Shown here in pieces: positions 57,354-64,000 of a stretch of DNA of 64,000 bases. Origin of the DNA: Excoecaria cochinchinensis (lineage: Eukaryota > Streptophyta > Magnoliopsida > Malpighiales > Euphorbiaceae). Position numbers and translations under genes: made by a program. The stretch covers positions 4,464,001 through 4,528,000 of the forward strand of contig CANTUQ010000037.1 of assembly GCA_947683425.1 (NCBI GenBank), written 5' to 3'. A model generated the notes under the pieces. It saw only the letters and a program-made list of their open reading frames with translations. It made no database searches and had not been told where the DNA came from. Positions within the stretch are counted from its first letter, which is position 1, and every line of letters starts with the position of its first letter.

Positions 57354-59742
57354 TTACCTATCATTCCCACAACGTGTTGAGGTTGATTCTCCATTTCTTG
57401 AACATATTTTTAAAATATTTTCTGCCTTTTGCAAATAATTCTCATTATTTGGTCTTCGCTGGTTCTTCTTTGTTGATATAATACCATTTCCTGCAACTTC
57501 TTCATTTTCTTTGTCATTGATTCCACAAGATGATTTTCTCTTCAAATCTCAAGAACCTTGAATATACTTCATATTAGCAGCAGGTGGTAGGAGATCTGTT
57601 TCTGCTAGAGCCTTAGTTTCTAAGTTCTCAGAAAAATCCTTCCCAAGGATTATTTTTGTTTGAGATACTCTATCCTTGATCTGGCATGATACAGCATCAG
57701 CTTCTCGAAGGAAATTGTGCTGCTGCTTCTGCTTGCATGAAGGACCTCATCATTCCAGCTCTTTCTGCCTCCTTTTGTAGCATAAGTCATCATGATTTGT
57801 TAGGCTCTCATTACCTGGAGCCCTAATGTCCTGAAATTTGGCGAGTTACTTGAGAATTAAGAAATTAGCAAGTTATAAGCATTTTCAATCAAAATTATAA
57901 ATACCTTGTAATTACCTCTTCTAGAGACTGCTTTTCCTGTTCATCATCTCTTAATAAGGAGCCCTTGAACCCCCAAAACTCCATTTGGGTTTACTTTCTC
58001 GTCAATAACTACTTCACCTGTGATTTCTGTTTGTCCAAATTCCCATGAGTTCCTTTCTTTCCCGTTGTGTTGATTAGCAAAATCATCTCCCTCAAATTCA
58101 GTTTCTATATCAGAAAACACATTGCTTTCTGGAGGAGATTTATACACATAGCTAAAGAACCAGTTTCTGATATCTGGTGGTTCTGATAGAACATAAAATA
58201 TAAAACATATTAACTGTTTTCAACACTAAAAGAGTTGCTCAACCAAAAAATCAAAATTACCCCAATGCCAACTACCAGCAAGAATTTTTTTCAACTGCTA
58301 CTAATTACTAACCAGAAAGAGTTGAAGGTGTCTGCAAAGAATCTAGAATCTGCAATATCAGAATGGTTAAGAGACAAGAAATCATCAACTTCTAACTCTT
58401 AAATTGATAGTAATTTCAGAATGAGTAAAAGAAATCAATACAGTGAGTTGGTCAACAAGCACAGGCACCAGCACACTTGTAATTGTGCAAACTACAGCAA
58501 GTACCAATGATTGATTGAGCAAAAGCACCTCATTTGAAGGCTCATTTCCATATGTATCTTACAATGAATTTCCACACTTAACAAGCCCATTAAACCACAA
58601 CTTTTCGCCACCAGCATCCACTTCATTCCTGTTACGTGATTTCCAAGACTCACCAAAACTGTCTATCCCTTTTCTTTCTCTTCCTCCCAAAGCAAATCCT
58701 TCTTTCACACCTCCTCTTTCTTCAAGTACTGATCCTTTAAGATCTTCTACTATATCCAGCACGGGAGATTCATACACATAGCTAGAAAACCAGTTTTCGA
58801 TGTGAGGAGGCTCTGTCAGAAGAAATAAAACTGAAGTTCTCAATGTGTAAATAGAATTTCCTACATTTCTTTCAATGTAAAAAATCAGAGTAAAGGGGAT
58901 ACATTTCCCCATATTCTCTTAGATCATAACATCATACAAACAATTACTAGAACTTGATAAAATGTAAAAGCAGTTAAAATATTTGGCTCTAACCTGAAAG
59001 GGCTGACAGTGAACATGTAGAATCTGGAATCTGTAGAACGAAACATCATGTTTAATATAAGAGAAACTAAGCATTCAATTATTCTATTGATTGCTCATAA
59101 ATTGTAGGAACCCAAAAATTCTGGAAAAAAAAAAGGAAAAGAAATAGAAACTACTAAAAACTAAAACAAAATTGAAGATATCAGTGAGTTATTAGTTCTC
59201 ACTTTTCACAGTTAAAGACGGAAAACAAAAGGGAGGAAATAGAACGAGAGAGAGTACCCTACTTAAGGATTCTTCTTCGGATTCTTCATCACTTTCACGA
59301 TTTTTTCCAGATTCGCCCAAATTTTCTTCTTTCTCCCTATTTTTCTCTCCAAAAACCACAAACCCATCTTCCTCGCAGTCAATTTCTTTGAACTCCGTAC
59401 CTCCACCAGCATCGTAGGTATCCAATACCAAAGATTCATACTTGTAACTAAGAAACCAGTTTCTAATGTCTGGAGGCTCTGCAATTAACCCGAAAATTCA
59501 CTTTCTTGATAAAAGACACTTAAATTATTGATCCGCGGATAATTTATACTTACCAGAGGGGAGAATAAGCGAGGAAGGGGAATCAGTGGATTAGATATTG
59601 AAGATGTGTTGATGTTTGGATGCTGGGAAAAGAGAACTCATTTTCCCGTGCTTTCTTAGGAATCAAACATAAAATTAAAATAGGATATTTCGGAACTACA
59701 GAAAAGAAAAATAATTACCTCTGAATTAGAGGCGTTTTCCAT
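57354..59742 (-). pseudogene. Repeat-exon gene, JASON-like, with frameshifts
   Basis: Three exons repeat one block: PPDIRNWFLSYKYES (59258-59479), PPHIENWFSSYVYESPVLD (from 58812) and PPDIRNWFFSYVYKSPP (57916-58182). Each of the last two is preceded by a 37-nt microexon (58994-59030 encoding IPDSTCSLSALS; 58313-58349 encoding ILDSLQTPSTLS). A possible first exon is 59719-59742 (MENASNSE). The 3' exon (from 57830) encodes FLREADAVSCQIKDRVSQTK and later KRKSSCGINDKENEE. I link this pattern to the plant-specific JASON family (meiosis II spindle organisation in Arabidopsis) from memory, with moderate trust. One-base shifts are needed at about 57965 (GGGGG run), about 57770 and about 57710 (TTTCC) to keep the conserved reading. 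A TGA at 57549-57551 precedes KRKSS. It is either a decaying copy or a gene with assembly indels. Confidence 0.5.
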
Positions 59743-59823
59743 TAGAGATCTCTCTCCAAGAAGTAAAACTTTTCTAAGAACGAATTAAATGTTCTTGTTA
59801 GCTTAAAATTATATGGATTTTTC

Positions 59824-60563
59824 TAAGAAGGTGCTCAAGTCATTGCAATGAAACAAACTATGGCTGCTTTATGGAGACCAGGTATGGGGGTTTTCATCAA
59901 AGATATTGGACCTAACAGATTTATCTTCCAGTTTTTTCATGAACTAGATGTCCAGAGAGTTATTGACAGTGGCCCCTGGACTTTTGACAATCAACGGCTA
60001 CTGGTTAGTCGAGTTCAAGCCAATGATCAGGTGGAAAAAGTTCCTCTCAACTGGATGCAGATTTGGGTTCAAGTTTTCAAGTTGCCAAATGGTTTTATGT
60101 CTGCCCGTGTGGCTCAAAGTATCGGAAAGTACATTGGAGCTTTCATCAATGCTGACCCTAAGAATTTTTCAGGAACTTGGATGACTTACATGCGTATTAG
60201 AGTAGCTATTGATGTGAATAAGCCCATTAAACATGAGATGAAGATCAAAAAAGCCGGGGGGAGTGGTTTAGTTATAAATATGAGAGGCTACCTACTGTGT
60301 GTTTCCTTTGCAGAATGCTTGGGCATGGGGAGAAACAATGTCCAGAACTCTATCATAGAAGAGCTGATGAGCTTGTTTGGCATTTTGATGAAACTATTCG
60401 TGTGAATAATAGGAGACAATCCTCTACGGTTGGAGAGCAATGGCTACGAGAATCTCCACCTACGCAGCAGACTTTTCCGGCTGCACCACCACGGTCCGAT
60501 GATGCAATGGCGGTTGATTCTAACCAGTTTGGTAAGGCCGTTGGACAAGGCATCAATGAGTAG
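59824..60563 (+). pseudogene. Second DUF4283/zinc-knuckle protein fragment
   Basis: From ATG 59848: MKQTMAALWRPGMGVFIKDI, FIFQFFHELDVQRVIDSGPW, WVQVFKLPNGFM and RIRVAIDVNKPIKHEMKIKK. After a one-base shift at a GGGGGG run (60257-60262) the frame moves to YERLPTVCFLCRMLGHGEKQ with a complete CX2CX4HX4C knuckle, then a Ser/Pro-rich tail (RESPPTQQTFPAAPPRSDD) to a stop at 60561. It belongs to the same protein type as 44720-45630, but the conserved N-terminal start is missing and no RT follows. It lies head-to-head with the repeat-exon gene. Confidence 0.7.
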
Positions 60564-60620
60564 TAAGATCGTGGGGAATAACGAAAATCATGGAGCACCC
60601 GGTCATACCGTTGATGATGG

Positions 60621-60963
60621 TGTTAAAAATATGTTTAATTTGAATTTTAGAATTTCTAAAGTTCCCATTGAAATATTTTATTTTAGAATTATAATGTGAT
60701 ATTAAATAAGTTAGGTGAAAAGTGGTTAGGTGAAAGTGATTAGGTGAAAGTGATTAGTTACTCAATAAGTTAGATAGAAAGTGGTTAGATATTTAAGTTA
60801 GGTGGAAGGGTGCTAGGTATTTAATAATTTTTAATTCTAGTGTGATCCCAAAACTCCCTATAAATACTCCTTGTACTAAGTGTTTTATGCAAGCCAAATA
60901 TTTGAGTGTTATATCCTTCTCTCTAATTCACTCTCTCTAAATTCTCTCTTCCACCTTCTAACA
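60621..60963 (+). repeat. 5' LTR of the right-end copia element (343 bp)
   Basis: TATA-like CTATAAATACTCC at about 60859. Upstream lie several copies of GTTAGGTGAAAGTG / GTTAGATAGAAAGTG (60710-60815), a short tandem motif in the place where enhancer repeats of copia LTRs usually sit. CT-rich sequence precedes the end. Confidence 0.8.
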
Positions 60964-61126
60964 AAATGGTATCAGAGCCAAGTTTCTTTCTTAGTATGCT
61001 CTGTGGTTGCAGTATAGTCTGATCTTCCACATCAGAAAAAAATTTTCCTTGGGCTATTGTGAGTGTGTGAAAAAAAATAGAGTGAGTAAGTTGTGAGAAA
61101 AAAAAAGGAGAGAGAGTGAAAAAAAA

Positions 61127-63691
61127 ATGTCCAATTTTGATATGATTTCATTTCAATACCCTCGTCTTACAAAAGATAACTATGAAAGTTGGTGTCTTCG
61201 AATCAAAGCCTTACTAGGCTCACATGATGCATGGGAGATAGTAGAGAAAGGATATGAGAAGCCACACGATGAAGGAGTCTTGTCTCAAAATGCAAGAAAT
61301 GAATTGGTAAAGACAAGAAAGAAGGATCAACAAGCCCTCACCATCATCCACCAATATTTGGATGATTCAATGTTTGCAAAGGTGGCCGATGCAACTACCT
61401 CAAAAGAAGCTTGAGAGATCTTGCAGAAGTCTTTCCAAGGAGTAGAAAAGGTAAAGAAAGTAAGGCTTCAATCTCTAAGAACAGATTTTGAAGCAATGAA
61501 GATGAAGGAATCCGAATCAATTTCGGATTATTGCTCGAGAGTAAAGGCGATAACAAATCAAATGAAGAGATATGGCGACAAGGTGGAGGATGTTCGTGTG
61601 ATGGAGAAAATCCTTCGAACTCTCACTCAAAAATTCGATTATGTGGTGTGCTCTATTGAAGAATCAAAGAATTTTGAGGAGATGACTATTGAACAACTAG
61701 AGGGATCCTTGCAAGCCCATGAAGATAACAGTAGTAGAAGACAAGGAGAAGTATTAGAGCAAGCTCTAAAAGCCAAGGCTTGTTTGAAGGAAGATAGAGG
61801 AGAAAGCCAACAAGAACGTGGACGAGGAAGAGGACGAGGCCATGGACGTGGCCAAGGTGGAAGAGGAAGAGGTAGCCAATACAATTTCAATTATGAGGCA
61901 AGAAATTTTCAATCAAGTAGAGGTCGTGGAAGTGCAAGAGGTAAAGGGCGAGGCCATAATTTGAAAACAAATGAAAGGAGGTATGAAAAATCCAACATTG
62001 AGTGCTACAATTGTCATAAGTTGGGCCATTATTCTTGGGAATGCTATAGTTCCTTGAATAATGGTGAGACAAGAGCTAATCTTATGGATGGCAAGGAAGA
62101 ATATGAAGATGAATCAACTTTATTGCTAGCACTTAAAGGGGAAAAGAAGGATGACAAGAGCTCGTGGTATTTAGACAACGGTGCAAGCAACCATATGTGT
62201 GGACTAAAGGAAAAGTTTGTGGAGCTCGATGAAAATGCACGGGGTAATGTGTCTTTTGCGGACTCATCAAAAATTCAAATTGAAGGCATAGGTACAATTA
62301 TCATTTCTTCCAAAGATGGTAGCCATAAGCTTGTTAATGATGTTTACTATGTGCCCAAGTTAAAAAGCAATATTTTAAGCTTGGGACAACTCTTGGAAAA
62401 GGGGTATGATATTCACATGAAAAATAAATGTCTTTGGCTTCGAGATCAAAATGATACATTGATTGCCAAGGTCGCTATGTCGAGGAATAGAATGTTCACA
62501 TTGAATCTCAAGACACTTGATGTAAAGTGTTTGAAGGCTACGATAAAGGAGGAAGCATGGCGTTGGCACATGAGATTTGGGCACTTGAACTTTGGCGCAC
62601 TCAAAGATATGGGGGAGAAGAAGATGGTGAAAGGGATGCCTTTAATCAATCATCCCAATCAAATTTGTGACGCATGTCTTCTTGGCAAGCATGCAAGAAA
62701 GAGTTTTCCAAAGGAGGCCACATCAAGAGCAACCAAGCCACTCCAACTTGTTCACACCGATGTTTGTGGGCCAATTGATCCATCATCATTTAGTGGCAAC
62801 AAATACTTCATCCTCTTTATTGATGATTTTAGTAGAAAGACATGGGTTTACTTCTTGAAGCAAAAGTCTGAAGCATTTGCTGCATTCAAGATCTTCAAGG
62901 CTCTTGTAGAAAGGGAGAGTGGCTACAAAATCAAGGCTCTAAGGTCCGATAGAGGAGGCGAGTTCACCTCAAAAGAGTTCAACGAATTTTGTGAAGCTCA
63001 TGGAATTCGACGTCCTTTAACAATCCCTAGATCACCACAACAAAATGGCGTTGCGGAAAGGAAGAATAGAACAATTCTTAACATGGCACGAAGCATGTTG
63101 AAGGCTAAGAATATGCCTAAGGAGTTTTGGGCTGAAGCTGTCTCTTGTGCAGTGTACATATCTAATCGCTCACCAACATCAAGCATCAAGGATCGTACGC
63201 CACTAGAAGCATGGAGTGGACATAAGCCTAGTGTGAATCACTTGAAAGTGTTTGGGTGCATTGCTTACAAGCACATCCCGCAACAAGAGAGAAGCAAGCT
63301 TGATGATAGAAGTGTCAAACACGTCTTTATTGGCTATAATGCAAACTCAAAGGGCTACAAGTTGTACAACCCAAACAATGGCAAGGTTGTGGTGAGCCGC
63401 GATGTAGAGTTCGATGAAGATGGAGCATGGAATTGGGAAAGAAATGAAGAAAGCAACTACGACTTCATTCCATACTTTGTCGAGGAAGAAGAGGAAGTCA
63501 TGGCACCAACACAAGATGCAACTCCACCTCCTACACCCACTCCCAATGATCAAGGTGAAAGTTCAAATGAAGGGCCAAGAAGAATGAGAAGTCTTGATGA
63601 TCTTTATAATGAAACCGAAGAAACAACTCTCGGTTTGCATTGCCTCTTAGCTGACGGCGAGCCATTAAGCTTTGAAGAAGCAACGAAATAG
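61127..63691 (+). pseudogene. Gag-protease-integrase of the right-end copia element
   Basis: Gag starts at ATG 61127 (MSNFDMISFQYPRLTKDNYE) and is cut by TGA at 61412-61414, where EAWEIL is expected. The frame resumes at once and stays open to TAG at 63689. It continues with the gag domain (KVKKVRLQSLRTDFEAMKM), an Arg/Gly-rich stretch (RGRGRGHGRGQGGRGRG), a full zinc knuckle CYNCHKLGHYSWEC, protease WYLDNGASNHMCG, pre-integrase WRWHMRFGHLNFGAL with CDACLLGKHAR, and the integrase core with HTDVCGP, LRSDRGGEF and NGVAERKNRT, so the D-D-E triad is intact. The C-terminal part ends in a Pro/Thr/Glu-rich linker. Only two nonsense changes separate it from an open polyprotein. Confidence 0.88.
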
Positions 63692-64000
63692 AGAAGATGG
63701 AAACAAGCTATGGATGAGGAAATCAAGTCGATTGAGAAGAATGATACTTGGGAATTAACAAATCTTCCTAAAGGTCATAAAGCTATTGGAGTCAAATGGG
63801 TTTACAAGGTGAAGAAGAATGCAAAAGGAGAAGTGGAAAGACACAAAGCAAGGCTTGTTGCAAAAGGTTACAAGCAAAGGCATGGCATTGACTACGAAGA
63901 GGTGTTTGCCCCAGTTGCTCGCATGGAGACTATTCGATTACTTATCTCATTGGCGGCTCAAATGAAATGGAGAATCTATCAACTAGATGTGAAGTCGGCA
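63692..64000 (+). pseudogene. Start of reverse transcriptase, right-end copia, cut by the window
   Basis: The same frame continues after the TAG with WKQAMDEEIKSIEKNDTWEL, VKWVYKVKKNAKGEVERHKA and RLVAKGYKQRHGIDYEEVFA, the standard N-terminal RT blocks of copia. The window ends in QLDVKSA, just before the usual FLNG block. Confidence 0.85.

Larger units (their letters stand above)
60621..64000 (+). mobile_element. Ty1/copia retrotransposon, 5' part, running off the window
   Basis: 5' LTR 60621-60963 (TGTTAAAAATATG to TTCTAACA), primer site TGGTATCAGAGCC at 60967, gag from 61127, then protease, integrase and the start of RT. The 3' half and 3' LTR lie beyond 64000, so the target duplication cannot be checked. 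It is the best-preserved element here: only two in-frame stops in almost 2.9 kb of coding sequence. Confidence 0.9.

Overview
The window is nuclear DNA from a plant, most likely a eudicot. The evidence is its plant-type LTR retrotransposons (tRNA-Met and tRNA-Asp primer sites), several hAT-type miniature elements, and a few intron-containing plant genes in AT-rich DNA. I cannot name the species.

Positions 1-1757 hold the tail of an unidentified coding exon split by a hAT-type MITE, a weak gene candidate and a 76 bp tandem duplication. Positions 1763-42477 are one continuous nested structure. A minus-strand Ty1/copia element with CTAAC target duplications at its outer ends (1758-1762, 42478-42482) has taken three insertions: a minus-strand gypsy-type solo LTR (3124-27773, GACAT on both sides), a plus-strand Ty3/gypsy element (28525-36061, TATCA on both sides) and a hAT-type MITE (38763-39318). 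The solo LTR was split by a large-LTR element with no coding capacity (B, 3974 to about 25874). B was then hit in its 5' LTR by a small gag-like element (A, 4061-7546, GTATG on both sides) and in its 3' LTR by an Athila-like gypsy element (C, 12050 to about 23814). Each B LTR preserves the empty site for the insertion carried by the other. That is four levels of insertion. Every coding element in this block is broken by stops or frameshifts.

Positions 42483-64000 are the gene-bearing flank. They contain another hAT-type element, a LINE-type DUF4283/zinc-knuckle fragment (minus), a complete five-exon RhoGDI gene (plus, 46879-48519), a second copy of the first MITE family in opposite orientation, AT-rich DNA with a cluster of MITE arms, a divergent minisatellite, an intact single-exon RAV-type AP2/B3 regulator (minus, 55947-56936), a repeat-exon gene that looks JASON-like but carries frameshifts (minus, 57354-59742), a second DUF4283 fragment (plus) and a well-preserved copia element (plus, from 60621) that runs off the window.

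The two intact host genes do not form an operon or pathway. I see no CRISPR array, tRNA or rRNA gene. The least explained structures are a near-palindrome repeated at several sites across the Athila-like element, a row of six hairpins in both LTRs of element B, and a coding-looking region with a G-box cluster in the copia leader.
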